The notes beneath the pieces were generated by a model that had not been told where the DNA came from, searched no databases, and saw nothing but the letters and a program-made list of their open reading frames with translations. Both the position numbers and the translations under genes were made by a program. Below are positions 1 to 9,515 of a stretch of 64,000 nt of DNA, in pieces. Within the stretch, counting starts at the first letter, position 1, and every line of letters begins with the position of its first letter. Origin of the DNA: Bradyrhizobium elkanii USDA 76 (GTDB lineage Bacteria; Pseudomonadota; Alphaproteobacteria; Rhizobiales; Xanthobacteraceae); the NCBI RefSeq assembly GCF_023278185.1, contig NZ_CP066356.1:4518001-4582000 (forward strand), in the 5' to 3' direction.

Positions 1-588
1 GTCGTGCTGACCGGGGCCCGCGCCAATGTTCATCCGACCCGTTTCAACACCGAACCGTGTGCCGCCCACGAGCCCTACGACATCCACCGCGACGACGTCG
101 CGCTGGCGCTGTCGGAGGCCTGTGTCGCACGCGGCGTTCCGATCTTCGGTATCTGCCGCGGCCTGCAGGAGATGAACGTCGCCTTCGGCGGCTCGCTGCA
201 TCCGGAGATCCGCGAGATTCCGGGCCGCATGAACCACCGGATGCCGCGGCTCGAGAACGGCGAAATCCATCCTGACCCGACCGTTGTGTTCGCCGACCGT
301 CATGACGTCGCACTGACGCCGGGCGGCGCGTTTGCAAAAATCCTCGGCCGGGAGACCATTCGGGTCAATTCGCTGCACGGCCAGGGCATCCTCGAGCCCG
401 GCAAGCGCGTCGTGATCGAGGGCATTGCCGAGGACGGCACCATCGAGGCGATCCGCATCGCGGATGCGCCGGGCTTTGCGCTGGGTGTGCAGTGGCACGC
501 CGAATACGATCCGCAGCGCAATCCGATCAACCGTGCCCTGTTCGAAGCCTTCGGCGACGCGCTGCGCGAGCGGCGGCGGGCGGCGTAG
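1..588 (+). CDS. Class I glutamine amidotransferase, gamma-glutamyl-GABA hydrolase type (5' end cut off)
   Basis: The frame is already open at base 1, so the N-terminus lies outside the window; about 195 residues are visible. The nucleophile elbow GICRGLQEMN carries the catalytic Cys, and WHAEYDP near the C-terminus carries the His and Glu of the triad. The pattern CRGLQEMNV with an NSLHGQ stretch fits the peptidase C26 / PuuD family, which hydrolyses gamma-glutamyl amides such as gamma-glutamyl-GABA in polyamine breakdown. That role is known of the family; nothing here fixes the substrate. A neighbouring puuA-like glutamine synthetase would support it but would lie upstream. The gene ends in TAG and is followed by a long repeat-rich gap. 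Confidence 0.85.
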   Translation, partial: VVLTGARANVHPTRFNTEPCAAHEPYDIHRDDVALALSEACVARGVPIFGICRGLQEMNVAFGGSLHPEIREIPGRMNHRMPRLENGEIHPDPTVVFADRHDVALTPGGAFAKILGRETIRVNSLHGQGILEPGKRVVIEGIAEDGTIEAIRIADAPGFALGVQWHAEYDPQRNPINRALFEAFGDALRERRRAA

Positions 589-650
589 GACGGTTTCACC
601 GCCATCGTCCCTGCGCGTTTAGCATGACGTCGGTCTCCGGAAAACGAGCT

Positions 651-771
651 GTCGTCCCGGCGAAGGCCGGACCCATACTCCGCAGCGGGTGTTGTGGAGG
701 GGACTCGTCATTGCAGCACTGCTCAACAATGACCATCGATGGTAATGGGTCCCGCCCTTCGCCGGGACGAC
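651..771. repeat. Imperfect long inverted repeat, GTCGTCCCGGCGAAGG arms
   Basis: The left arm (651-676) begins GTCGTCCCGGCGAAGGCCGG. The right arm (about 739-771) is its near-exact reverse complement and ends CTTCGCCGGGACGAC. They are separated by about 60 bases. I recall dispersed elements of this kind with GTCGTCCCGGCGAA ends from Bradyrhizobium genomes; copy number here is not checked. Confidence 0.8.
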
Positions 772-850
772 ATTGAGTGTGTCGCGCAGTCTGTGAGTCA
801 CACATCCGCGTTCTCGCGACATGTTTTGTCCGAGCTTTGCTCTTCGTTGG

Positions 851-978
851 GCCCTCTCTTGAGCAGAGGGCGCAGGGAAAGCCGGGTGCCGATCGCACCC
901 ATGGGCCCCGAGCAATGGGTAGAAAGCTCGGGGGTAGGACCACAGGTGTAACCGGATACAACCCGGCTTTCCCTGCGC
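851..978. repeat. Repeat block with 18-bp perfect inverted repeat
   Basis: GCGCAGGGAAAGCCGGGT at 870-887 and its exact reverse complement at 961-978 bracket about 70 bases. A smaller hairpin GCCCTCT/AGAGGGC (851-871) sits at the left edge. The sequence continues to about 1330 with a run around AAATATTTTCGCGCGCGAGG and TTGCCCGTCGGG that I remember as recurring in Bradyrhizobium genomes. No protein is supported. Confidence 0.75.
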
Positions 979-1507
979 GATGGGTTACGGCTTATACGTG
1001 CTCTCCCCGGCGAGACTGGGCTTTGTTGTCACCGTCTCCACAACGCGCATCGCGCAATGTGAAAAGACACCTGCCGTTAGGGCGTCAGGCCTGCACGATT
1101 TCGCCGTCCGCCTTGCGCGATCTCGTCAGTCACACGCTCGGCGTCCACCGCATCTCGACCCACGTTCGTGACGACCGCGAAGCGCCCCTCGATCGGGTGA
1201 GACGGGGAATTGATACACTGAGCTGCGCTTCGGATAAAGCGAAATATTTTCGCGCGCGAGGATTGACAGGTTTTTGCTGAGTTGCCCGTCGGGTCGGCTT
1301 GGCGCACCTTGGTTTGGCAAGCCATGAGCCGCGCGGCAGGCGAGTGGATCGTCCCCAACGCAAAGTGTGTTGTCCCTGCAACGTCCCAAGAGTTCCGTTG
1401 AGCGTCGCACCTGTTAGGACTTCACTGTGTGGCGAATTCCCCGTTTAATAATGGCGGACCTGAGGCAAAGATTTTACCACCAAGACGTTCATTTAAGATC
1501 AGGTTCA

Positions 1508-1537
1508 AGAGGCCGCTGACCAGCGCCAGCGGCCTCT
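1508..1537. terminator. Hairpin with 11-bp perfect stem
   Basis: AGAGGCCGCTG (1508-1518) pairs with CAGCGGCCTCT (1527-1537) around an 8-base loop. It is followed on + by TCGTGTTGCTTC, which is T-rich but has no strong T-run. It may end transcription from either side; no gene on + immediately precedes it. Confidence 0.4.
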
Positions 1538-1617
1538 TCGTGTTGCTTCATTGATCGCAAATGCAGGTATGAGCGTTGCCGCGTCGATGGCGCGCAGGAA
1601 GCAGGCACGTCACGGCA

Positions 1618-2406
1618 TTAGCGCACTGACCATGGCCATGCCGGCGGTTGCGGTTTGGCGGTGGCGTGCGGCCGCGCCGGGGGTGGCGCCGGTTTGCGCG
1701 TTTGGGCAACATTGGCCGACGGCCGCGCGCGCGGCAGGGGTATTTCCGGGGTTACCGTTGGCTGTTCGGGGCTCACCTTTGGCTCCGCGGCGTTGGCGGT
1801 GACACCGGCCAGCTGTTCCTGGCTTGCGTTGAGCCGCTCGGTGACCGTCTCGCTTTCGCGCGCCATCTGATCCTGGGTCGCCTTGATCTGGTCGATGATA
1901 TCCTTGCTGCGCGCCATTTCGGCTTGGCTCGCCTCGAGTTGGCTTGCGAGGTTCTTATGGTCGCGGACCAATTGTTCCTGCCTCACCTCAAGCTGTTCGA
2001 CCGCTTGCCTCAAGGCAGCGAGATCACGCGCCATCGGTTGAAGCTGCTGCGCCAGGTCGGAAGAAAGTGCGGCGGCAGTCGGCGCAACGTCTTTCGGCGC
2101 GGCGTCTTTCGGTGGGGTTTGCGCAGGAGGTGAGGAGTGCCCAGAGGAGGCCACCATCGCCGTATCTGTGGGTGACGACCACCACCAAGCAGCGCCACCA
2201 ATGCATGCTGCCAGCACAGAACCGACAAGAGCCAGGTGGCGCCAATCCGCCAATCGATGAACCGTCGCTAGCGGCGCGCGAAACGCCTTCATGGTGGTCG
2301 GCGGGTCGGAAGGAGTGACTCCCGCTTCGCGCGCGAGGTTCGAAAGCTGCTCTTCCAAGCTCGCGAGCCGCCCTTCCGCGCTCCTGTCATCCAGCATGGA
2401 ATCCAT
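1618..2406 (-). CDS. Single-pass membrane protein with long coiled coil, unknown function
   Basis: 262 residues from the ATG at 2406, chosen because GGAG lies six bases upstream; a TTG 72 bases further out has no such site. Residues 57-76 (HLALVGSVLAACIGGAAWWW) form one membrane segment. Residues about 115-205 are a Gln/Ala/Glu/Arg-rich coiled coil (QLEVRQEQL, QIKATQDQMA), and the last 50 residues are Pro/Ala/Lys-rich. The topology suggests a short cytoplasmic N-terminus and a coiled coil with a flexible tail outside. I do not recognise a named family, though similar proteins occur in Bradyrhizobium as far as I recall. No operon partner is visible. Confidence 0.75.
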   Translation of the reverse strand: MDSMLDDRSAEGRLASLEEQLSNLAREAGVTPSDPPTTMKAFRAPLATVHRLADWRHLALVGSVLAACIGGAAWWWSSPTDTAMVASSGHSSPPAQTPPKDAAPKDVAPTAAALSSDLAQQLQPMARDLAALRQAVEQLEVRQEQLVRDHKNLASQLEASQAEMARSKDIIDQIKATQDQMARESETVTERLNASQEQLAGVTANAAEPKVSPEQPTVTPEIPLPRARPSANVAQTRKPAPPPARPHATAKPQPPAWPWSVR

Positions 2407-3156
2407 TTTGTGCTCCGTATCAAATGCAAGGTCACCCGCCTTGAGAGCAGATCCGCTCTTCGGCGTGCTAACATTCAACGGGACCCGGATGGGTATTTGC
2501 AGCTTAAGCTTCCCAGGGATGAGGATGCGGCCTGTACGTCACATCGTCTTTCTTTTATCAGCTCACCCTTCCTGAACTGTCCCGACGATTTTGACCGAGA
2601 TATTGTTCGTCCGCAATCGGGAACACCGCTTGCCATGGAGCGCTCGAGCTCGTGGATCGGGGCCCTGTTTGGCCGCCTCACGGTATCGAGCTCGAACATC
2701 TGATGCGTCCCGGAGCCGAGGTACTTCGAGGTGTCGTTAGTCGGCGTTGAGAGTGTCGCCAAGCGCCGGGGAGGGCTGGGCCGGACCCCGAACGCGGGGA
2801 TGCGGAGCGCTGCATGTTCGGCAGGCGACCATGTCGGCATCCTGCATGGCGCGTTCGGCCGGTGCCTGACCGTGGCGCCAGACATGTACTCCGGGGCCTT
2901 CACGCGGATTCTCAGTATGTTGAGTTGCGCTGCTGGCGAGATGTCCCGCTGGTTGACAGGCCGCAGCTGTTCTTCCGGTATCGAGCGCGCGCCGGAAACG
3001 GTCTTTCTCCGTACTAATACGGATACGAAAGTGGCGGATTGCCGCGCCGGACTCGGCTAAGCAACAGGGATATTTGCTCCGGCGCCGACACCCCTTTCCG
3101 GATTACTGTTTTTCCTTTTCCATTTTCGGTGCAGCCGACACGAGGGGGTGGTCGGG
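2407..3156. other. 750-base gap, nothing recognised
   Basis: This lies between two divergently read genes. Open frames of 60-140 codons exist on both strands, but none shows a domain, a signal peptide, a credible ribosome-binding site or a composition like its neighbours. Promoters for both flanking genes presumably lie here, but I could not assign them. A decayed gene cannot be excluded. Confidence 0.5.
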
Positions 3157-5460
3157 ATGAATTTGTCGGGCCGTCTGGCGATGGGGATGATGTTTCCCGT
3201 CGCCGCGCTCCTGCTCGCGCTGGGCTTCATCCATGGCGTGACCTGGCCGGGCATTCTGCTCGCGGGTGGCGCGGTTGCGGTGGTATTGATGACGGCTGAG
3301 GTGATTGCGAGATCGCTGTCCAGGACGCCCGCCCAGCTGGTGCGGGCTGCGGAGGCGCTGTCGCGCGGCCAGCAGGTCACGCTCGGCTCGAGCGATGACG
3401 GCGAGACCGCTCAGCTTGCGGCGACGCTGGCCGAATTGTCGGCGCAGCTGGGCAGCAGGCAGCACCTGCTGGAGAAGACCGTCGAGAGCATCCGCGATCC
3501 GGTGGTGGTCGCCGACGAGCACGGGATGATCGTGATCGTCAACGCCGCGGCGCGGCGGCTGTACAGCGTCGAACCCGGGTTTGATACCCTGACCGGCGTT
3601 CGCACCTTCCAGAACTATTATGCCGACGGCACCACCGTGATGCCGATCCCGGACACGCCGATGGCGCGTGCGCTGCGCGGCGATAACGTCGACGATTTCG
3701 AGCTGATCGTCAAACCGCAACCGCCGCAACCGGCCGTATTCCTTGTCGTCAACGCGCGGCCGCTGCGCGACGATACCGGCAATCTGCGGGGCGCGGTCGC
3801 CGTGCTGCACGACGTCACCGCGCAGCGGCGGGCACACCAGGCGCTGGTCGAGAGCGAGCAGATGGCGCAGGCCATCGTCAGGACCGCGCTCGACGCCTTC
3901 GTCCAGACCGACCAGGACGGCTTCATTCTCGACTGGAGCCCGCAGGCCGAGGCGCTGACTGGCTGGACGCGGTCCGAGGCGGTCGGCCATCGGGTGGTCG
4001 AACTGGTGTTTCCGGAGGAGCTGCGCCTTGCGCACCGGCAGCGGATCACCCGCTTCCTGCAGGAAACCGCGGCCGGCGGCATGGGCATGCGCTATGAAAC
4101 GGCGTGCCTGCACCGCGACGGTCACCGGTTCTATGTCGAGGTGTCGCTCAACGCGCTGCGCCGCGGCGACGGCTGGATCATCAATTCCTTTGTCAGGGAT
4201 GTCAGCCAGCGCCGGATCGCCGAGGAGCAGTTGATCCAGGCGCAGAAGTCGGAATCGCTGGGGCGGCTGACCGGCGGCATCGCGCACGACTTCAACAACA
4301 TGCTGACCGTGATCACCGGCACGATCGAGATCCTCGCCGACGGCGTCAAGGACAACCCGCAGCTTGCTGCGATCGCCAAGCTGATCAGCGATGCCGCCGA
4401 TCGCGGCGCGCAGCTCACCTCGAGCCTCCTGGCATTCGCGCGCAAGCAACCACTGCAGCCCGCCGAGACCGACGTCAACGACCTGGTCGGCGAGGTGGTC
4501 CGGCTGCTGTCGCAGACGCTCGGCTCGCAGACCGAGATCAGGACGGAGCTCGGCCGCAACGCCTGGCTCGCCTTCGTCGACCGCAGCCAGCTTGGTGCCG
4601 CGCTGGTCAATCTCGCCATCAATGCGCGCGATGCCATGCCTGACGGCGGCACGCTGAGCTTTGCGACCCGCAACATCCAGCTCGGGATTCCCGACGCCGT
4701 GACGTGCGGCGTCGAGCGCGCCGGCGATCATCTCGTGATCGAGGTGACCGATACCGGCACCGGCATTTCGCCGACGCATCTGGAGAAGATCTTCGATCCG
4801 TTCTTTTCCACCAAGGAGGTCGGGCAGGGCGCCGGGCTCGGGCTCAGCATGGTGTTCGGCTTCGTCAAGCAAAGCGGCGGCGGTATCGAGGTCAAGAGCG
4901 AGCAGGGGCGCGGCACCATCTTCAGGATCTATCTGCCGAAGGCCGACGGCACCGCACAGCGCGCGGCGGAGGAGGACGATCTGCCCGTCAGGGGTGGCGA
5001 CGAGACGATCCTGTGCGTCGAGGACGACCCTACGATCCGGGACTATGTCACGGGCCAGCTCGAAAGCCTCGGCTACCACGTGTTGGTCGCGGCAAACGCG
5101 GACGTCGCGCTCGAAATCGTCAAACGCGGCACCGCGTTCGACCTTCTGTTCACCGATATCGTGATGCCCGGCAGCATGAACGGCCGGCAATTGGCGGAGA
5201 CACTGATGGCGGGGCGCCCGGCGCTGCGGGTGCTGTTCACCTCGGGCTACAGCGACGGCGTGCTGCCTGCGCAGCAGGGGCGTGGCGGGCACGGCATTCC
5301 GCTGCTCATCAAGCCCTATCGGCGCGGCGAACTGGCGCGGATGCTGCGGCGCTGCCTTGATCTTCAGGTCGACTTTCAGGGCGATCCGGTTCCACAGCCT
5401 TATTCCGTGCAGCCCGATCTCGAACGCTTCCTGCGCGAGAATCCGCCCGGGAAGACGTAG
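3157..5460 (+). CDS. Hybrid sensor histidine kinase, two PAS domains plus receiver domain
   Basis: 767 residues from the ATG at 3157, nine bases after GAGGGG; a GTG at 3148 is the alternative. Two N-terminal membrane segments (about 8-27 and 31-51) are joined by a very short loop, so sensing is probably internal. PAS domains follow at about 105-225 and 230-355 (second: DGFILDWSPQAEALTGWT). The phosphoacceptor helix is GGIAHDFNNML with His377. The ATPase domain has NLAINARDAM, DTGTGI and GAGLGLSMV, and the C-terminal receiver has VEDDP, Asp667 in TDIVMPG and the KPY lysine. The HDFNN class usually works with its own receiver. No partner regulator is adjacent, so the target is unknown. Confidence 0.93.
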   Translation: MNLSGRLAMGMMFPVAALLLALGFIHGVTWPGILLAGGAVAVVLMTAEVIARSLSRTPAQLVRAAEALSRGQQVTLGSSDDGETAQLAATLAELSAQLGSRQHLLEKTVESIRDPVVVADEHGMIVIVNAAARRLYSVEPGFDTLTGVRTFQNYYADGTTVMPIPDTPMARALRGDNVDDFELIVKPQPPQPAVFLVVNARPLRDDTGNLRGAVAVLHDVTAQRRAHQALVESEQMAQAIVRTALDAFVQTDQDGFILDWSPQAEALTGWTRSEAVGHRVVELVFPEELRLAHRQRITRFLQETAAGGMGMRYETACLHRDGHRFYVEVSLNALRRGDGWIINSFVRDVSQRRIAEEQLIQAQKSESLGRLTGGIAHDFNNMLTVITGTIEILADGVKDNPQLAAIAKLISDAADRGAQLTSSLLAFARKQPLQPAETDVNDLVGEVVRLLSQTLGSQTEIRTELGRNAWLAFVDRSQLGAALVNLAINARDAMPDGGTLSFATRNIQLGIPDAVTCGVERAGDHLVIEVTDTGTGISPTHLEKIFDPFFSTKEVGQGAGLGLSMVFGFVKQSGGGIEVKSEQGRGTIFRIYLPKADGTAQRAAEEDDLPVRGGDETILCVEDDPTIRDYVTGQLESLGYHVLVAANADVALEIVKRGTAFDLLFTDIVMPGSMNGRQLAETLMAGRPALRVLFTSGYSDGVLPAQQGRGGHGIPLLIKPYRRGELARMLRRCLDLQVDFQGDPVPQPYSVQPDLERFLRENPPGKT

Positions 5461-5518
5461 ACCGCGGCGTCGCCTGGATGCCAACGGGTCCGCAACGCGC
5501 GGCCCGATGATAAACTGC

Positions 5519-5557
5519 GCGAAACCCAACATCCCCGATGCGGCCGCTGGGTTTCGC
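5519..5557. repeat. Inverted repeat GCGAAACCCA / TGGGTTTCGC
   Basis: Perfect 10-bp arms (5519-5528 and 5548-5557) flank a 19-base loop, followed by TTCGCTCTACCCATGCTACG. I recall similar TGGGTTTCGCTTCGCTCTACCC pieces as common intergenic repeats in Bradyrhizobium. Placed after the kinase stop, it could also act as its transcription end, but there is no T-run. Confidence 0.5.
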
Positions 5558-5636
5558 TTCGCTCTACCCATGCTACGCGCTAAGCTCCCGCGACAAAGGC
5601 GCGGCCGGTCAACGGCCCGATCTCAGGGAGTATGGA

Positions 5637-6704
5637 ATGCAGGACCGCAAATGGTCGAGGCGCGACTGGCTCAAGGTGACGGCGGCCACCGCCGCCGGCA
5701 TGGTATTCGCAGAGCCGCTGCGCGCGGCGGCGCCGCCGGCGGAAGCCGTGACGCCGGAGCTGATCGCAGCCGCGAAGAAGGAAGGCAAGATCTCGTTCTA
5801 CAGCGCGCTGGAACTGAACACGGCCGAGCGTCTCGCGCGTGACTTCGAGCAGAAATATCCCGGAATCAGCGTCCGCGTCGAGCGCTCCGGCGCGGAGCGC
5901 ATCTTCCAGCGCATCGCGCAGGAGCAGGGCAGCGGCATCAACGCCGTCGACGTCGCCAATTCCACCGATCCCGCGCATTATCTCGATTGGAAGAAGAACG
6001 ACTGGCTCGCGGCCTATGTCCCGGAGGACGTCGCCAGGCATTTTCCGGCCGACCAGATCGATCCCGACGGCACCTCGGCGACATCCTGCGCCTGGTTCGA
6101 GGTGATCGGCTACAACACCGAGCAGGTGAAGCGCGAGGAGGCGCCGAAGAGCTACGCCGACCTGCTCGATCCCAAGTGGCGCGGCAAGATCGTCAAGGGT
6201 CACCCGAGCTATTCCGGCGCGATCATGACCGCGACCTTCGTGCTGGCACGCGACCTCGGCTGGCCGTATCTGGAGAAGCTTTCGCAGCAGCGGGTGATGC
6301 AGGTGCAGTCGGCAGCCGATCCACCGAAAAAGATCCTGCTCGGCGAGCGCGCGGTGATGGCCGACGGCAACGACTATAACCTCGTGCTGGCCAAAGATCA
6401 GGGCAAGCCTGTCGAGGTGGTCTATCCAACCGAAGGCGCGCCGCTGATCATCGTCCCCAGCGGCATCTTCAAGAACGCGCCGAACCCGAATGCCGCGCGG
6501 CTGTTCCAGAGCTATTTCTTCAGCGCCGAGACCCAACAGATGCTGGCCGACGAATTCGCGCACCGTTCGTTCCACGGCAAGGTGAAGGAGAAGGCCGGGC
6601 ACGTGCCGCTCGACAAACTGAAAATGCTGAAAGCCGATCCGGCCCAGGTGCAGGTGCAGTCCGAGGAGATCAAGGCGAAGTACGCCAAGCTGTTCCGGGT
6701 GTGA
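5637..6704 (+). CDS. Periplasmic solute-binding protein (family 1, Fe3+/AfuA-like), Tat-exported
   Basis: 355 residues; GGGAG lies seven bases before the ATG. The N-terminus has a twin-arginine signal (SRRDWLKVTAATAAGMVFA), so export of the folded protein is likely. The mature part starts as LIAAAKKEGKISFYSALE, includes YPGISVRVERSGAERIFQRI, and later has LLDPKWRGKIV and IIVPSGIFKNAPNP. These are typical of ABC-transporter binding proteins of the extracellular solute-binding family 1 / AfuA group, often called iron binding. No permease or ATPase gene is next to it, so its transporter must be elsewhere and the ligand is uncertain. It ends 10 bases before the convergent regulator remnant. Confidence 0.88.
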   Translation: MQDRKWSRRDWLKVTAATAAGMVFAEPLRAAAPPAEAVTPELIAAAKKEGKISFYSALELNTAERLARDFEQKYPGISVRVERSGAERIFQRIAQEQGSGINAVDVANSTDPAHYLDWKKNDWLAAYVPEDVARHFPADQIDPDGTSATSCAWFEVIGYNTEQVKREEAPKSYADLLDPKWRGKIVKGHPSYSGAIMTATFVLARDLGWPYLEKLSQQRVMQVQSAADPPKKILLGERAVMADGNDYNLVLAKDQGKPVEVVYPTEGAPLIIVPSGIFKNAPNPNAARLFQSYFFSAETQQMLADEFAHRSFHGKVKEKAGHVPLDKLKMLKADPAQVQVQSEEIKAKYAKLFRV

Positions 6705-6714
6705 CGCGCTGCGA

Positions 6715-7200
6715 TCAGGCCGCACGGATCGATCGCTGCGCGCGGTAGGCCTGGAGTGAGGTGAGCGTGAGCTTGCGGAAGGCTTTTCGAAAGCTGCTCT
6801 CGTCCTCATAGCCGGTGGCGCGGGCGATCGCCTTGATCGGCTGCGCTGTGGTCTCCAGCAGCGTGCGGGCGTGCTCGACGCGGCGACGCATGATGAAGGC
6901 CTGCGGAGGCTCGTGGGTCAGTTCGCGGAAGCGGCGGTTCAGCGTGCGTTCGCTGAGGCCGAGCGCGTGTGCGAGGCCGCGCACCGTGATCGGGTTCTTG
7001 CCGGTGCGGCGCACCAGCATGTCCGCCTTGATCAGCAGCGGATCCTGGCCGAGCATGTAGCCGAGCGGCATGAAGATCGCCTGGGTGCGCTGCGCGGTGT
7101 CGATCACCGCATAGTCGGCGCAAACCTTTGCGACCTCAGCGCCTTCGACGAGCTCGACGCCGGCGGACGGCGGCTCGCCAAGGCGAAGGTGTAGTCGCGT
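6715..7200 (-). pseudogene. GlxA-type AraC regulator remnant lacking most of its DJ-1/PfpI domain
   Basis: The C-terminal AraC domain is intact, with two helix-turn-helix units (VRGLAHALGLSERTLNRRF and PIKAIARATGYEDESSFRKAF). It is preceded by GAEVAKVCADYAVIDTAQR and GYMLGQDPLL, the usual end of the amidase-like domain in GlxA regulators. Upstream the frame stays open through GVELVEGAEV and then runs into the glnA terminator at about 7208-7235, with no room for the missing roughly 180 residues. The only in-frame start is a GTG at 7107 with no clear ribosome-binding site, giving 130 residues. It is either a decapitated remnant or a minimal DNA-binding protein. Confidence 0.75.
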
Positions 7201-7235
7201 ACAAAAACAAAAGGCGCTTCCGGTGGAAGCGCCTT
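7201..7235 (-). terminator. Rho-independent terminator of glnA
   Basis: On the minus strand, AAGGCGCTTCC (positions 7235-7225) pairs with GGAAGCGCCTT (7221-7211) around a three-base loop and is followed by TTGTTTTTGT. It starts about 26 bases after the glnA stop. The regulator remnant begins immediately beyond it. Confidence 0.9.
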
Positions 7236-7261
7236 TCGCATCGGTGAGTGCTGTAGAGAGC

Positions 7262-8671
7262 TTACAGCGAGTAGTACATCTCGAACTCGACCGGGTGCGG
7301 GGTCATCTCGAAACGGGCGACCTCGGTCATCTTGAGCTCGATATAGGCGTCGATGAAGTCGTCGTCGAACACGCCGCCGTTCTTGAGGAACGCGCGGTCC
7401 TTGTCGAGGCTCTCGAGCGCCTCGCGCAGCGAGCCGCACACGGTCGGGATCTGCTTCAACTCTTCCTTCGGCAGATCGTAGAGGTCCTTGTCCATCGCCG
7501 GACCCGGATCGATCTTGTTCTTGATGCCGTCGAGGCCGGCCATCAGCATCGCGGCGAAGCCGAGATAGGGATTGGCCATCGGGTCGGGGAAACGCACCTC
7601 GACGCGCTTGGCCTTCGGGTTCGCGGTGTAGGGGATGCGGCAGGACGCCGAACGGTTGCGCGCCGAGTAGGCGAGCAGCACCGGGGCTTCATAGCCCGGG
7701 ACCAGACGCTTGTAGGAGTTGGTGGACGGGTTGGTGAAGGCGTTGATAGCCTTGGCGTGCTTGATGATGCCGCCGATATAGTGCAGGCAGGTCTCCGACA
7801 GGTCGGCGTATTTGTTGCCGGCGAAGGTCGGCTTGCCGTCCTTCCAGATCGACTGGTGGACGTGCATGCCCGAGCCGTTGTCGCCATAGACCGGCTTCGG
7901 CATGAAGGTGGCGGTCTTGCCGTAGATGTGGGCGACCTGGTGGATGCAGTACTTGTAGACCTGCATCTGGTCGGCCATCAGCGTCAGGGTGTCGAACTTC
8001 ATGCCGAGCTCGTGCTGGGCCGACGCCACCTCGTGGTGGTGCTTCTCGACCTTGACGCCCATCTTGGCCATCGCGCCGAGCATCTCCGAGCGCATGTCCT
8101 GCACCGAGTCCTGCGGCGGCACCGGGAAGTAGCCGGCCTTGGTGCGGATGCGGTGGCCGAGGTTGCCGCCCTCATATTCGGTCGCCGAGTTGATCGGCAA
8201 CTCGGAGGAGTCGAGGCGGAAGCCGGTGTTGTAGGGTTCGGCCGAATAGCGCACGTCGTCGAACACGAAGAATTCGGCCTCGGGGCCGACGAACACGGTG
8301 TCGCCCACGCCCATCGACTTCACCATCGCCTCGGCCTTCTTGGCGATGCCGCGGGGGTCGCGGTTGTAAGGCTCGCCGGTGGTCGGCTCGAGCACGTCGC
8401 AGGTGATGACCATGGTGGTCTCGGCGAAGAACGGGTCGATCGTCGCGGTGACCGGGTCGGGCATCAGGCACATGTCGGATTCATTGATCGCCTTCCAGCC
8501 GGCGATCGACGAGCCGTCGAACATCGTTCCCTCGGCGAAGATGTCATCGTCGATCATGCTGACGTCGAAGGTGACGTGCTGCCACTTGCCGCGCGGATCG
8601 GTGAAGCGCAGGTCGACGTATTTGACGTCGTTGTCCTTGATCGATTTCAGGACGTCTTTGGCGGTCTTCAT
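7262..8671 (-). CDS. glnA: Glutamine synthetase type I
   Basis: 469 residues, the usual GSI length. It makes glutamine from glutamate, ammonium and ATP in the cytoplasm as a dodecamer. Visible markers are the N-terminal beta-grasp domain, [10 protein letters not shown], the ATP/metal motif [10 protein letters not shown], the [10 protein letters not shown] loop and NRSASCRIP. Tyr398 in [10 protein letters not shown] is the adenylylation site, so control by GlnE and uridylylated PII is expected. It lies 151 bases downstream of glnB on the same strand, a standard alphaproteobacterial pair. A hairpin sits between the two genes and a clear terminator follows. All key residues look intact. Confidence 0.98.
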   Translation of the reverse strand: MKTAKDVLKSIKDNDVKYVDLRFTDPRGKWQHVTFDVSMIDDDIFAEGTMFDGSSIAGWKAINESDMCLMPDPVTATIDPFFAETTMVITCDVLEPTTGEPYNRDPRGIAKKAEAMVKSMGVGDTVFVGPEAEFFVFDDVRYSAEPYNTGFRLDSSELPINSATEYEGGNLGHRIRTKAGYFPVPPQDSVQDMRSEMLGAMAKMGVKVEKHHHEVASAQHELGMKFDTLTLMADQMQVYKYCIHQVAHIYGKTATFMPKPVYGDNGSGMHVHQSIWKDGKPTFAGNKYADLSETCLHYIGGIIKHAKAINAFTNPSTNSYKRLVPGYEAPVLLAYSARNRSASCRIPYTANPKAKRVEVRFPDPMANPYLGFAAMLMAGLDGIKNKIDPGPAMDKDLYDLPKEELKQIPTVCGSLREALESLDKDRAFLKNGGVFDDDFIDAYIELKMTEVARFEMTPHPVEFEMYYSL

Positions 8672-8763
8672 GAATACCCCTTATGGATGTACGGGTCGGT
8701 TTCCAGCGGAGAGCGACGTTATTCCCGCTTTTGGCGAGTTCGTGTGACTACTCAAACGAAATC

Positions 8764-8790
8764 AGGCTGCCGAAGCAGCCTTTTTTCTCT
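8764..8790 (+). terminator. Hairpin in the glnB-glnA gap, T-run on the + strand side
   Basis: AGGCTGC (8764-8770) and GCAGCCT (8775-8781) pair around CGAA, followed on + by TTTTTCTCTTTT. In that direction it is a good intrinsic terminator, yet no + gene precedes it. On the minus strand, where glnB and glnA are read, the same hairpin is preceded by A-rich sequence and followed by GATTTCGTTT, so it may partly stop glnB transcripts. Confidence 0.6.
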
Positions 8791-8822
8791 TTTGCCGTCA
8801 GAAAATCCGGATAGCACCGCCC

Positions 8823-9515
<693 letters not shown>

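Larger units (their letters stand above)
589..1617. other. About 1 kb non-coding stretch rich in interspersed repeats
   Basis: No frame here gives a recognisable protein; the open frames read as low-complexity Arg/Ser/Pro strings. It holds a long imperfect inverted repeat (651-771), a second repeat block with an 18-bp perfect inverted repeat (870-978), a trailing stretch to about 1330 of the kind I remember from many Bradyrhizobium intergenic regions, and a hairpin at 1508-1537. It looks like a landing zone of genus-specific repeats rather than a lost gene. Which part carries a promoter, if any, cannot be seen. Confidence 0.6.

Noticed and set aside
2731..3060. Plus-strand frame of 109 codons
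   Set aside because: No ribosome-binding site, domain or coherent hydrophobic pattern.
3103..5571. Open frame of 822 codons on the minus strand
   Set aside because: It mirrors the histidine kinase in codon phase; its translation has no domain and is Arg/Asp/His-rich, as expected for a GC-rich shadow.
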